Source: Kibdelosporangium aridum (GTDB lineage: Bacteria > Actinomycetota > Actinomycetes > Mycobacteriales > Pseudonocardiaceae). From it: a stretch of DNA of 64,000 bases. The stretch covers positions 62,001 to 126,000 of the forward strand of contig NZ_FWXV01000003.1 of NCBI RefSeq assembly GCF_900176515.1, given 5' to 3'. Made by a program: the position numbers and the translations under genes. A model generated the notes under the pieces. It did no database searches and was not told the DNA's origin. It saw only the letters and a list, made by a program, of their open reading frames with translations. Positions 25,314 to 34,198 of the stretch are shown here, piece after piece (the first letter of the stretch is position 1; each line of letters opens with the position of its first letter).

Positions 25314-26165
25314 TCACTGGTCGCCGGTCCCACGCTGTTTGGCTATCGCGTCGATTTCGTCGGCGATGGTGGACCACAGTTCGCGCGGAAGGTCGTGGCC
25401 CATCCCCGGGTAGCTGACGAAGCGCGCACCGGGGATGGCTGTGGCGGTGGCCCTGCCCGCTCGGATCGGTTGCACGGGATCGGCTTGTCCGGTCAGCACC
25501 ACACTGGGCACCCGTATCCGAGACAGTTCGGCACGGCGGTCGCCGGTGGCCCGGGAGGCCTCCCTCTGTCTGCGCGCCGCTGCCGGATCCGTGCGGTGCT
25601 CGTAGGTGCGGCTGGCCATCTCGCGGAGCCAGTCCTCGTCATGCGGGTAGCCGGTGGAACCGATGATCCGCATCATCCCGATCAAACGCTCGGCCTCGGC
25701 CTGTGGCCCTGTTCCCCGAACGCGCAACCCCAACGCGAGCATGCGGAGCACGAGCCTGGGCGTGCGCCGGTTCCACCACAGGGAGGGATTCGGTGCCGAG
25801 GAAAGCGAGGTCAGGCTCAGCACACGCGGCTGCTGGCGTACCGCCATGACCTGCGCGATCATGCCACCGAGGGAGACGCCCACCAGATGAGCCGCCGGCC
25901 AGGCCAGCGCGTCGAGCACCGCACAAGCATCCGCGGCCATATCGGCGAGTGTGTAGGCGCGGGGGACGCGCGAGGACCGCCCCGAATCCCGGTTGTCGAA
26001 CAGCGCGAGCCGGAACCCGCGTCGTGCCAACTCCGTGCAGAACCCGTCCGGCCAGGCTTCCATCGGAGCGCTGCCCCCCTGAATGAGCAACAGCGGACGC
26101 TCACCCTCACCCGTCGTCCGGTAAGCGATCTCGACATCGCCATTGCGGGTCGTCGAGACATCCAT
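25314..26165 (-). CDS. Alpha/beta hydrolase
   Basis: A hydrolase of about 283 residues. The oxyanion region is LLLIQGGSAPMEAW, the nucleophile elbow GVSLGGMIAQ, the acid is likely the Asp in LTGQADPVQP, and the His is in YPGMGHDLP. It resembles cytosolic esterases and haloperoxidase-type hydrolases. ATG 26165 is preferred since GGGAGGGC lies just upstream, and an in-frame extension to 26384 would be low-complexity and Ala/Pro-rich. Substrate unknown. Confidence 0.83.
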   Translation of the reverse strand: MDVSTTRNGDVEIAYRTTGEGERPLLLIQGGSAPMEAWPDGFCTELARRGFRLALFDNRDSGRSSRVPRAYTLADMAADACAVLDALAWPAAHLVGVSLGGMIAQVMAVRQQPRVLSLTSLSSAPNPSLWWNRRTPRLVLRMLALGLRVRGTGPQAEAERLIGMMRIIGSTGYPHDEDWLREMASRTYEHRTDPAAARRQREASRATGDRRAELSRIRVPSVVLTGQADPVQPIRAGRATATAIPGARFVSYPGMGHDLPRELWSTIADEIDAIAKQRGTGDQ

Positions 26166-26310
26166 GGCAGCCCTCCCATCCAGGCCCACCGAGAGGCTAC
26201 CGCCAACCGTGTGTTCACCAGCCCTGGCCGGGGATGCGGCCTGGGCAGGGGCGGCCCGTGGAGGCATTGATCGGGGGAACAGATGCGTCCGTTCGGGAAT
26301 TGGGCGTGGC

Positions 26311-26899
26311 ATGAGCCAACTCGTAGACCGCACGATCACTGCACTTCGCTCTGAGCATGACGTGCTTGCCGGTCTCGTGCGCACCCTTACCGACGACCAG
26401 TCTGGAATACGACAGCCGCTGGCTCGACACGGTCGAGGCGCTCACCCCCGAGCAGCGCTCGTCGCTGACCGTCGACCTCGGGTTCCTGCCGGAGCCGGTC
26501 CCGCTGGTGACCGCCCTGGGCATGCGGCTCAACGAGGTGGCCAACCATTCCTGGGACGTGCGCGTGGCATTCGACGCGCACGCCGAAGTGGACGCCGATT
26601 CGGCCGCGGTACTCGTCGACCTCCTGACCGGGCCCGTGGCCTTCATGCTGAATTTCCTCGCGAAGCCGGCCGAGCTCACCGACCCGGTGTCCGTCGCGGT
26701 CCCAGGCGCCGGTCTGGTGATCGACGACGCGGTCACCGTGGTTGACCATGTCGAGTCACCTTCCGCGACGTTCAACGGGCCGCCGGAAGCGTTTGTCCGG
26801 CTGATCAGCGGCCGTCTCAAGGCCCCGTACGACAACGGCGTCACCATCGACGGCAACATCACGCTCGACGACCTGCGTCGCGTTTTCCCCGGCTTCTAA
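26311..26899 (+). pseudogene. Broken mycothiol-dependent maleylpyruvate isomerase-family gene
   Basis: The first 31 codons (MSQLVDRTITALRSEHDVLA...TDDQ) match the N-terminus of the mycothiol-dependent DinB-like family. Then the frame changes at about 26400, and the rest of the family pattern resumes in another frame (LEYDSRWLDTVEALTPEQRS to the end at 26899). Family members have about 50 residues between these parts, including the first metal-binding His; these are absent. The second metal-site motif LNEVANHSWD is intact. An internal deletion with frameshift has therefore destroyed the gene. Confidence 0.75.
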
Positions 26900-27127
26900 C
26901 GGAAATCAACGGGTACGCCCTCGATGCGCTCCTTGGAAGTGGCGTCAAGTTCGCTCGTCGGTGCCACGCACGTCCGCATCTCGGCATGAGCGAGCGTGCG
27001 TGGCATTGACCTGCTCACCTTGGCCCAGCCGGGCGTCCCGAAACCACGAACAGTCATGAACTTGTGCATGAGTCTCGACGGTAGGCAGATCACGGCCGCC
27101 GCGGCTCATGCTTCTGGCTAAAACTGT
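26900..27127. other. Gap without recognisable features
   Basis: About 230 bp between the broken isomerase gene and the glycosidase stop. A 65-codon leftward frame (26896-27093) has no family resemblance. No clear hairpin or promoter was seen. Confidence 0.5.
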
Positions 27128-30094
27128 TCAGCGACGCTCATCCATCCGGACGAGGTGCCTGCCCGAACCAAGCACCTGTTTCGCACCCGACGGCAGGATA
27201 ACCTCGGCCTCGGAGTTCACCGGGACCTCGATCTCACCCGCGCCGGCACGCCACGAGACCGAAATACGCCCGCGCACGGTGTCGAGCACCACCCGAGACC
27301 CGACGCGACCTGGGACAACCCGGAATCGCGCCCACCCGGGCTCCAGCAGCGAGACCCCGACGGCCCGCTCGACCAGCCAGTTCACGACCAGGCTGAGGGT
27401 CGGGTCCTGGTGGCCACGGGACTCCTTCTCCCACGACTCCCAGAACGTCGTCGCCCCCAGCGAACGCAAGTATCCGAACGACGGGTACGTGTCCTGAGTC
27501 AGAACCGCGTAAGCCAGGTCAGGCCTTCCGTTGTCGGACAAGGCGAACGGCAAAGCACCAGTGCCCAGGGCACCTGTGTCGAGGTGCCTGCCCTTGCGTT
27601 CCACGTCATCGACCAGGCCCTGGACGACCTGCGCGCGAACCGCGGGCGGTACGAGCCCGAAAGCCAGCGCGACAGCGTTGCCGGTCTGCCGATAGGAACT
27701 CTGGATAGCCGTCCGGTACTCCCCTGAGCGCAGGAAAGCGGCGTTGAACTGGCGAGAAATCTCGTCCGCACGAGCCTGCCAAGTCCGGGCCTGTTCCATG
27801 CGCCCCAGCTCAGAGGCAATCGCGATCGCGGACCGCAGCGTCTCGATCACATACGCCGTACCGACGAGTGTGCCGCCTTCCGGTGCCATCGGCGTGCCCT
27901 TGGGCGGATACCAGTCACCGAAAGTGTCGTCGGCGATGCCGTCGCGCAGCTTGCCCAGCAGCCAGGTGACGTACTTCCGGACGCCCTCGAAGTGTTTCGA
28001 GAGAACGGTTTTGTCGCCATACGTCAGCCAATGGCGGTGCACAAGATACGGATACACACCGGTCGACGAAGGCGTCAGCAACCTGCCGCCGCTCAGCGCA
28101 CCTGAAGGCGTGATCAGCGGAATCTCGCCATCGGCACCTTGGCTGACCCGGATGTCCTCCAGCCAATTCTCGAACAGCGCGGCCATGCCGTACTGGTACA
28201 GCATCGGTTGCACCGCCCGATAGGTAGCGCTCGTCCAGCCGTAGCGCCCGACGTCGGGATGGCCGCGCAGGATGTTGCGAGTCGTTCGCTTGCCGGCGTC
28301 CGCGATCCACTGCAGCTCAGGGTGATCCAGTTTGATGTCCATTGTGGAAGAGACCGCGCTCGCCTCGGGCACCGCGACCACGTCGACCTCGATCGCGGTT
28401 CCGCTGAGCTCGACATAGCGGAACGTCTTGTACGTGAACGAAGGCTCCCACGTGAACTCACCGGAACCGTCCGAAATGTACTCGTCCTGCATGTACCGGC
28501 CATCCACCGACGTGTTCTCGTTCCCGCCGGGGATGCCGACATTCACGTGCCCACGCGCGTCCAGCTTCTCGCTGTGCACGAGTTTCACGGCCACGCCTCG
28601 CGGCAGCCGCGCCCGGATCCGGACGTGTCCGGCGAGCATCGCACCGAAGTCGTACAGCCGGATGCCGGGAGCGGGCACGCTCACCTTGACCGGGCGGACA
28701 GGATCCATGTCCACCACAGGTTCTGCGGTGTACGCGGTCATCCTGCCGCCCGGACTCGGGACGACCCTCGCCGGGCGCCATCCCGTGGCGTCAAACCCCG
28801 GCAGTGCCCACCCCTCAAGAGCACGCCGGGCGTCATAGGTTTCGCCTGCGAGCACGGCATCGTAGACCGTCGGGCCCTCGGTGAGCTGCCACGATGGTCC
28901 GCTTGAGACCACGATACGTCCGTTGATCTCCACTTGCACCTTGGCTTGCGGCTCGGCGATCCAGCGCGCGAGGTTGCTGGCGTCGGTATCCAGGCCACGA
29001 GTCGCGAACATGCCACGGCCCATCGCCAGGCCAATGGCGTTCTTGCCCTGCCGGACAAGCGAGGTCACGTCATGCGTGGTGTACAAGATTCGCTTGTCGT
29101 AGTCGGTACCCACCGGCGTCCCGGCAATCCGCCGGCCATTGACCCACACAAGCGCTTGCCCAAAGCCAGACACGTAGAGCCGCGCCGAAACGATCTTGGC
29201 CTGGACGTCGAACTCCTGACGCAGCAGCGGGTTCGCGGGCGGGTTGGGCGGAATGCTGTACACCCACCGGTCCTCGCCCGGAACTTCGGTACCGTCGGCG
29301 AACGCCACACCCTTCGGATAAGCGTTGGCCTGCAGTCCTTTCCACCCGATGGAGCCGGAACTGTCGCTCAGTTCCAGGTAGTACGAGCCGGGCTCAACGG
29401 GTTTGTCGAAGTCCAACCGGCCCTGTGCCTCGCCGTACCTGTCGCCGACCAGACCCGACAACACCTTCGTGCCGATAACGGTGTCACCACGTCGAAGCGT
29501 CATCCGGCAGCTGGCCGTTTCAGTCACTGCCAACAGGACAGTCACTGCCAGCATCTGGCTCTCTGACTCGAAACTCTGGCCGAGCGTGTGGCCTGGTTCC
29601 AGGTCGACGGCCGAGTACAACGCCTGCGGCAACGTTTTCACCGGTGGCGGGACGAAGATCCCGCTGCCGATCCACTCGGCCTGCCACTCTTCCGGCTCAA
29701 GAAAGGCGGTTTCAAACCAGGCAGGCCCGCTGACCGGGCCTGGCTGGTCGTTCTCGTCCCAGACCTGGATCGTCCAGTGGTAACGCGTCCGCGACCGCAG
29801 CGGGCCGCCGGAGTACACTGTGGACTGGCCGGACGACATCACCTTGCCGGAGTCCCAAACACCGGCGACGATGATCCGGTAGGCGGTCTGCTTGCGCCCG
29901 GTCCCGTGCCCGGACAGCTGCCAGCCGAACCGTGGATTCGGATTGTCAATGCCAAGTGGATCGGTCACGTGCTCGGTGGTCAGCCGGATCGGCCGGACGC
30001 CACCTCTGTTTTCATCACCCCAGGCGGGTATCGCCGAAGCCGCTGTCAGCGCAGCGACTCCGCCGAGGACCACTCTGCGGTTGACCCGTTTCAC
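27128..30094 (-). CDS. Tat-exported GH78-like alpha-L-rhamnosidase homologue with altered acidic motif
   Basis: A secreted protein of about 988 residues. The N-terminus VKRVNRRVVLGGVAALTAAS is a twin-arginine signal. The rhamnosidase N domains (VNGRRIAGTPVGTDYDKRILYTTHD) and an (α/α)6 barrel (HLDTGALGTGALPFALSDNG, GATTFWESWEK) follow, with a C-terminal β-domain. The family's acidic DERLGWTGD motif is replaced by VGRYGWTSA (about residues 615-623), while the general-base Glu of FWESW (about 886) is kept. GTG 30094 has AGGGGAGG upstream. The altered site suggests a non-standard activity, perhaps on rhamnose-containing plant glycans. Confidence 0.75.
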   Translation of the reverse strand: MKRVNRRVVLGGVAALTAASAIPAWGDENRGGVRPIRLTTEHVTDPLGIDNPNPRFGWQLSGHGTGRKQTAYRIIVAGVWDSGKVMSSGQSTVYSGGPLRSRTRYHWTIQVWDENDQPGPVSGPAWFETAFLEPEEWQAEWIGSGIFVPPPVKTLPQALYSAVDLEPGHTLGQSFESESQMLAVTVLLAVTETASCRMTLRRGDTVIGTKVLSGLVGDRYGEAQGRLDFDKPVEPGSYYLELSDSSGSIGWKGLQANAYPKGVAFADGTEVPGEDRWVYSIPPNPPANPLLRQEFDVQAKIVSARLYVSGFGQALVWVNGRRIAGTPVGTDYDKRILYTTHDVTSLVRQGKNAIGLAMGRGMFATRGLDTDASNLARWIAEPQAKVQVEINGRIVVSSGPSWQLTEGPTVYDAVLAGETYDARRALEGWALPGFDATGWRPARVVPSPGGRMTAYTAEPVVDMDPVRPVKVSVPAPGIRLYDFGAMLAGHVRIRARLPRGVAVKLVHSEKLDARGHVNVGIPGGNENTSVDGRYMQDEYISDGSGEFTWEPSFTYKTFRYVELSGTAIEVDVVAVPEASAVSSTMDIKLDHPELQWIADAGKRTTRNILRGHPDVGRYGWTSATYRAVQPMLYQYGMAALFENWLEDIRVSQGADGEIPLITPSGALSGGRLLTPSSTGVYPYLVHRHWLTYGDKTVLSKHFEGVRKYVTWLLGKLRDGIADDTFGDWYPPKGTPMAPEGGTLVGTAYVIETLRSAIAIASELGRMEQARTWQARADEISRQFNAAFLRSGEYRTAIQSSYRQTGNAVALAFGLVPPAVRAQVVQGLVDDVERKGRHLDTGALGTGALPFALSDNGRPDLAYAVLTQDTYPSFGYLRSLGATTFWESWEKESRGHQDPTLSLVVNWLVERAVGVSLLEPGWARFRVVPGRVGSRVVLDTVRGRISVSWRAGAGEIEVPVNSEAEVILPSGAKQVLGSGRHLVRMDERR

Positions 30095-30166
30095 CACTAA
30101 CCTCCCCTTGTTGGATAAGGGGATCGTGGCGTGGGTCGCGCGCAACCACGTCCGCTCAGGAGCGGC

Positions 30167-31369
30167 TCACGCGGTACGCAGATGGTCGTAGTTCTTGACC
30201 ACGAACGTGTCGTGCATCCGTGTGCCGGACTTGCTGAGCTTCGCCAGAGCGCGGCTGATCGACGGCGGCAACGCGGAGATCACCCGCGACACGTTGGCCA
30301 GCGCCCATAGCCCGAAAGGCGTGGCAGGGATCAAGGTCTTGGCCGCGAGATGGGCAAGCTTCCGGCTGTTGCGGACATACTCGATCATCTCGCGCTCGTA
30401 GGCCGCGAAACCGCGCTCGTAGTCACCGCCCGCTGCGGCCAACTCCCCTGCCAGCACGTACGCGCCGACGACGGCCAGGCTTGTGCTGCCGCCCACGGCC
30501 GGGCCTGGGCAGTAGCCCGCGTCGCCGACGAGCGTGACACGGCCGCGTGACCAGGTGTCCTGCTTCAGCTGCGTGATCGAGTCGAAGTAGAACGCGGGCG
30601 AGTGCTCGATCTGCGCAAGCAGGCGGTTCACCTCCGGGTGCAGGCCCTGGAACGCCTGCTTGAGCAATTCCTGCTGCCGGGGAACGTCACGGTAGTGATA
30701 GTCGAGCGGCTCACTCCGAAACAGAAAGATGGCACGTGCATCATCCATGTGAGTGGCACTGTACGCCCCTGCCATTCGCCCGACATCGAGGTAGTTCATG
30801 AACTCGCCGTCAGGCCCGAACTCCTTCGGCACGGTGACCACGGCGAGGTACGCGCCAATGAACTCACTGGCCGTTTGACCAAACGTCAGCTTGCGTACGT
30901 TCGAGTGCAGGCCGTCGGCTCCGACGACTATGTCGAACGTGCGCGGAGCGGAATTCTCGAACGTGACTTTTCCATCATCGGAAATCCCGGTAATGGAATC
31001 ACCGAAGATGTATTCGACGTCCTTGACGGTGGCGTCGTAGTAGATCTCGCTGAGGTCGTCCCGCATGATTTCGACATGCCGGTCGGACGCGGCCTGGTAG
31101 ATGTTGCCGAGGTTGATCTTGACCGGCTTGCGCACCCCGCGCCGGTACAGCCGCAACCGGTCGGTGCCCGTGACGTGCTTCTCGACTTCCGGCAGGACGC
31201 CCATCTTCTCGGTGATGTCCATCGCCGGGCGGAACAAGTCGATCGCATGCCCGCCCGTCTTGCGCAACACCGGCGAACGCTCGACGACCGTGACGTCAAA
31301 TCCGTACCTGACCAGCCAATACGCGAGTACGGGACCCGCGATGCTCGCCCCAGAGACAAGTACCTTCAT
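30167..31369 (-). CDS. FAD-dependent monooxygenase controlled by twin TetR operators
   Basis: A 400-residue flavin monooxygenase of the PHBH/TetX-like group. Motifs are VSGASIAGPVLAYWL (FAD loop), VVGADGLHSNVRK and RVTLVGDAGYCPGPAVGG. Family members hydroxylate aromatic polyketides or inactivate antibiotics such as tetracyclines or rifamycins. ATG 31369 has GGAGGGGTGAC before it. Two 18-bp palindromes lie 12 and 45 bp upstream and match sites in front of the TetR gene at 33092, so expression is probably inducible by that repressor's ligand. Confidence 0.84.
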   Translation of the reverse strand: MKVLVSGASIAGPVLAYWLVRYGFDVTVVERSPVLRKTGGHAIDLFRPAMDITEKMGVLPEVEKHVTGTDRLRLYRRGVRKPVKINLGNIYQAASDRHVEIMRDDLSEIYYDATVKDVEYIFGDSITGISDDGKVTFENSAPRTFDIVVGADGLHSNVRKLTFGQTASEFIGAYLAVVTVPKEFGPDGEFMNYLDVGRMAGAYSATHMDDARAIFLFRSEPLDYHYRDVPRQQELLKQAFQGLHPEVNRLLAQIEHSPAFYFDSITQLKQDTWSRGRVTLVGDAGYCPGPAVGGSTSLAVVGAYVLAGELAAAGGDYERGFAAYEREMIEYVRNSRKLAHLAAKTLIPATPFGLWALANVSRVISALPPSISRALAKLSKSGTRMHDTFVVKNYDHLRTA

Positions 31370-31380
31370 GTCACCCCTCC

Positions 31381-31431
31381 TGACTTACCGGTAAGTCAGG
31401 CTAGCACGGAATCTGACCTACCGGTAAGTCA
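31381..31431. promoter_or_regulatory. Two TetR-type operators of the monooxygenase gene
   Basis: TGACTTACCGGTAAGTCA (31381-31398) is a perfect 18-bp palindrome, and TGACCTACCGGTAAGTCA (31414-31431) differs by one base. Centres are 33 bp apart. The same motif occurs twice before the TetR gene (33042-33077). Confidence 0.8.
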
Positions 31432-31437
31432 GCGAGG

Positions 31438-31704
31438 TCACGCAGCCCAGACCAGCCGAGGCGTCGCTTCGGGACGGTGCCGGATGTAGCGAAGGGCGTT
31501 CTCGGCGTGGGCGAGGGCGTACTGGTTTCTGCCGTCGACCGTGGTCATGTACGCGTGCTCATCCAGGGCTATACCCCACGCCACGATTTGCGCATCGACT
31601 TGGTTGCCGTACTCAAGGACGACCGCGAACAGCTTGGGTTTGTTGTCGAAAACCATCTCGGTCACATCGGCATCGAAGTCATCGAGGTCACCGTCGTCGA
31701 GCAT
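31438..31704 (-). CDS. Small acidic hypothetical protein
   Basis: An 88-residue acidic protein (MLDDGDLDDFDADVTEMVFD, then KLFAVVLEYGNQVDAQIVAW and HAENALRYIRHRPEATPRLV). No family is recognised with confidence. ATG 31704 is preferred because GGGAAAGGA lies 8 bp upstream; a GTG at 31737 would extend it. It is divergent from the XRE/DUF5753 gene, and small genes like this often accompany such regulators in actinomycetes. Confidence 0.55.
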   Translation of the reverse strand: MLDDGDLDDFDADVTEMVFDNKPKLFAVVLEYGNQVDAQIVAWGIALDEHAYMTTVDGRNQYALAHAENALRYIRHRPEATPRLVWAA

Positions 31705-31854
31705 TGAATAGTCCTTTCCCAGAATTGGAAATCCCACTGTTTACCCCTGCCCCAGCAGGGGCCGAATGAACAATCTAAAGCAGAAGTTGCCCCCGACTGA
31801 ACTAACCGATCAGGTGATTTCGCGATCGAGCGCTTGCCCTCAATACTGGATCAC

Positions 31855-32712
31855 ATGCCCACGAAGACCGTTCCCCTGCTGATGCTGAACAACGAATTGC
31901 ACAGGCTGAAGCGGAAGTCCGGAATCAAAGATGAGGAAACTGCTCGCTACCTGGGCTGCCGCGGTACGAAGATCAGCCGGATCATGAACATGGCGTCGAG
32001 ACCGAGCGTGGCCGACGTGAAGATGATGGGTGAGCTCTACGGCGCCAGCCCCGAGCAGCTGGCCATGTTGATGGATCTGGCCCGCAACCTGGGCAGAAAG
32101 GGCGATTGGACCGGCTACAAGTCGGTCTACCGGGAGTCGGCCCGGCTCTTGATCGACATGGAAGCCCGATGCGACCAGCTCCGCCGGGCGGGAGTCAACA
32201 TGGTCCCCGGCCTGCTCCAGACCGAGCCCTATGTCCGAGTGCTCAGCCGATTGATGGCCCGGTTCGGCTTCACCTTCGACGAAGACGACACAGTTCAAGC
32301 CCGACTGGCCAGACAGGCTGTCCTCCACGGCAACGTGAAGGCGAGCTTCATCCTCTGCGAGTCCGCCCTCAGGCGTGTCTTCGGCGATCGCACGGTGATG
32401 TATGGGCAGATGAAGCATCTGCTCACAGTCGCCAGCCAGCCGAACGTCGAGATCCAGATCCTGCCGTTCGCTGGCACCGGCGGCCAGGTCATGTACTCGT
32501 GGCTGAGTTTCGCGTTGATCCATGTTCCCAGCCGGGGCATCAGCACTCCGCTGAACTTCGTGCACCTCGAGCAGTTTGACGACGCACGCTTCATCGACGA
32601 TCCCGACCTGGTCAATAGCTACGAACGGCTGTGGAGCGAGCTGGTGGCTGCGTCGCTTTGCCCGATGGAATCCGTTCATTTCATTGGAAAAATGGTGAAG
32701 GAGTACCAGTGA
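31855..32712 (+). CDS. XRE-family regulator with DUF5753 domain
   Basis: A regulator of about 285 residues. Residues 5-65 are a lambda-repressor-type HTH (LKRKSGIKDEETARYLGCRG, then KISRIMN). A DUF5753 (Scr1-type) domain fills the rest, with MVPGLLQTEPYVRVL and FVHLEQFDDARFIDDPDLV. These occur in pairs with DUF397 proteins, which act as partners or antagonists in development and antibiotic production. ATG 31855 is chosen; a -10-like TACTGG (31844-31849) suggests a leaderless mRNA. The DUF397 gene follows by 24 bp. Confidence 0.85.
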   Translation: MPTKTVPLLMLNNELHRLKRKSGIKDEETARYLGCRGTKISRIMNMASRPSVADVKMMGELYGASPEQLAMLMDLARNLGRKGDWTGYKSVYRESARLLIDMEARCDQLRRAGVNMVPGLLQTEPYVRVLSRLMARFGFTFDEDDTVQARLARQAVLHGNVKASFILCESALRRVFGDRTVMYGQMKHLLTVASQPNVEIQILPFAGTGGQVMYSWLSFALIHVPSRGISTPLNFVHLEQFDDARFIDDPDLVNSYERLWSELVAASLCPMESVHFIGKMVKEYQ

Positions 32713-32736
32713 TCCGCCTGCGGAAAGGACAGCCCG

Positions 32737-33036
32737 TTGCGCGAGCACGACTACCTTCCCAGCAGCGCCTTCGACGGCGCCCGCTGGCAAAAAGCAGCCG
32801 CCAGTGCACCCAACAGTGACTGCGTGGAATTCACCAAGATCGACAACGCTCAGTGGCAGAAAGCAACTGCCAGCGCCCCCAACGATGACTGCGTGGAGTT
32901 TGCCCAGCTTGGGCCCGTGATCGGGCTCCGGGACTCCAAGCTCGGCCCCGACAGCCCCATCCTCCAGTTCACCCCGGCCGAGATCGCCGCCATGCTCGAC
33001 GGCGCCAAAAAGGGCGAGTTCGACCACCTGATCTGA
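32737..33036 (+). CDS. DUF397 protein with internal duplication
   Basis: A 99-residue protein with two DUF397-type halves in tandem: ARWQKAAASAPNSDCVEF and AQWQKATASAPNDDCVEF, then the usual VIGLRDSKLGPDSPILQFT. Start is TTG 32737, favoured by AAAGGA 7-12 bp upstream. DUF397 proteins are partners of XRE/DUF5753 regulators. Most carry one WxKAxxS repeat, so the duplication is unusual. Confidence 0.8.
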   Translation: MREHDYLPSSAFDGARWQKAAASAPNSDCVEFTKIDNAQWQKATASAPNDDCVEFAQLGPVIGLRDSKLGPDSPILQFTPAEIAAMLDGAKKGEFDHLI

Positions 33037-33041
33037 GCCGT

Positions 33042-33085
33042 TGACCTACCGGCCAGTCCTGACTTGCCGGTAGGTCACTTACTCT
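33042..33085. promoter_or_regulatory. Tandem TetR-type operators and leaderless promoter
   Basis: TGACCTACCGGCCAGTCC (33042-33059) and TGACTTGCCGGTAGGTCA (33060-33077) abut directly and match the palindromes at 31381-31431. TACTCT (33080-33085) is a -10 hexamer ending 7 nt before the GTG at 33092, indicating a leaderless, autoregulated TetR gene. Confidence 0.75.
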
Positions 33086-33091
33086 TCTCTC

Positions 33092-33661
33092 GTGGCCGAC
33101 ACGAAACAGCGCATTCTGGACGCCGCCCGCGAGCTCTTCGCTGCCCAGGGCGTGCAGAAGACCAGCCTGCGGGAGATCGCCGACCGCCTCGGCATCAGCA
33201 AACCGGCCCTGTACTACCACTTCTCTTCCCGTGAGGACCTCGTCCGGACCATCGTCGGGCCAGTCATCGACGGCGGCGAGGAGTTCATCCGCAAGCTGGA
33301 GCAACAGCCGGAGATCGACAAGCGCACGGTGCTCGAGGAGTACTTCGACCTGCACTACCAGCACCGCGGCGACATCAGGCTGCTCCTCCAGGAGATCAGC
33401 ACGCTCAGCGACCTCGGCCTGATCGAGCTGGTGGTGGCCTGGCGGGAACGGATCGGCGTACTGCTGCTCGGGCCGGAGCCGTCGCTCGCGCAGTCGGTCA
33501 GGGCCACCATGGCGTTGGGCGGGATACAGGACTGCACCATCCAGTTCACCGATGTTCCCCAGGATGAGCTGCGGAAAATCGCCGTCGACGCGGCGATGGA
33601 GTTGCTCGGGCTTGAAGAAAATCCGGCCGGGGAAAACCGAACCGGACCTTCCGCCGTCTAG
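33092..33661 (+). CDS. TetR-family regulator of itself and the distant monooxygenase
   Basis: A 189-residue TetR protein. Its HTH (MADTKQRILDAARELFAAQG, SLREIADRLGISKPALYYHF) spans residues 1-50; the ligand domain follows. GTG 33092. Operators shared with the flavin monooxygenase gene 1.7 kb away show the probable regulon. The XRE/DUF397 module sits between them. The ECF sigma gene starts 7 bp downstream, so read-through is possible. Confidence 0.87.
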   Translation: MADTKQRILDAARELFAAQGVQKTSLREIADRLGISKPALYYHFSSREDLVRTIVGPVIDGGEEFIRKLEQQPEIDKRTVLEEYFDLHYQHRGDIRLLLQEISTLSDLGLIELVVAWRERIGVLLLGPEPSLAQSVRATMALGGIQDCTIQFTDVPQDELRKIAVDAAMELLGLEENPAGENRTGPSAV

Positions 33662-33667
33662 CTGGGC

Positions 33668-34198
33668 ATGACGGATGACGAGGCGGCTTTGGTCCGCCGG
33701 ATCGCCAAGGGCGATCGGGCGGCCTTCGAGGAGCTGTATCGCCGTACGTCACCGTGGCTGGCTGTGCGGCTGCGCCGCCGTTGTTCGGACGACCAGGTCG
33801 TCTCCGAGGTCATGCAGGAGACATACCTCGCGGTCTGGCGTGCGGCAGGCGGCTTCGCAGGCGCGGCGGTAGACGGCAGCGCGGTCGGGTGGTTGTGGAC
33901 CATCGCGGCCCACCGGCTCGTCGACGTCTTCCGCAAGCAGAAGAAGCACGCCGAGGTCCGGCACGAAGTCCCCCAGGACTCCCCGGCCGCCGAGGACGAG
34001 GCGCTGTCCGGAACCGTCGGGGCCGAGTTGGGCGCCGCACTCGACGAACTGGCGCCTGAGCTGCGTGACGTCCTGCAGGCGATGGTGCTCGATGGGCTGA
34101 CCGTACGCGAGACGTCGGTCCTGCTCGGAGTGCCCGAGGGAACCGTGAAGACCCGAGCGCGTCGTGCGCGAACCCTTTTGAGGGAGGCGCTGTCATGA
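33668..34198 (+). CDS. ECF-type RNA polymerase sigma factor
   Basis: A 176-residue extracytoplasmic-function sigma factor. Region 2 lies in about residues 7-75 (AKGDRAAFEELYRRTSPWLA, VMQETYLAVWR) and region 4 in about 115-170 (LRDVLQAMVLDGLTVRETSV, LLGVPEGTVKTRARRAR). It is overlapped by an anti-sigma gene (ATGA at 34195) and followed by an ABC exporter, which are probably its targets. The inducing signal is unknown. Confidence 0.9.
   Translation: MTDDEAALVRRIAKGDRAAFEELYRRTSPWLAVRLRRRCSDDQVVSEVMQETYLAVWRAAGGFAGAAVDGSAVGWLWTIAAHRLVDVFRKQKKHAEVRHEVPQDSPAAEDEALSGTVGAELGAALDELAPELRDVLQAMVLDGLTVRETSVLLGVPEGTVKTRARRARTLLREALS

Noticed and set aside
26896..27093. A 65-codon leftward gene
   Set aside because: No homology pattern, no ribosome binding site and overlap with the end of a pseudogene.
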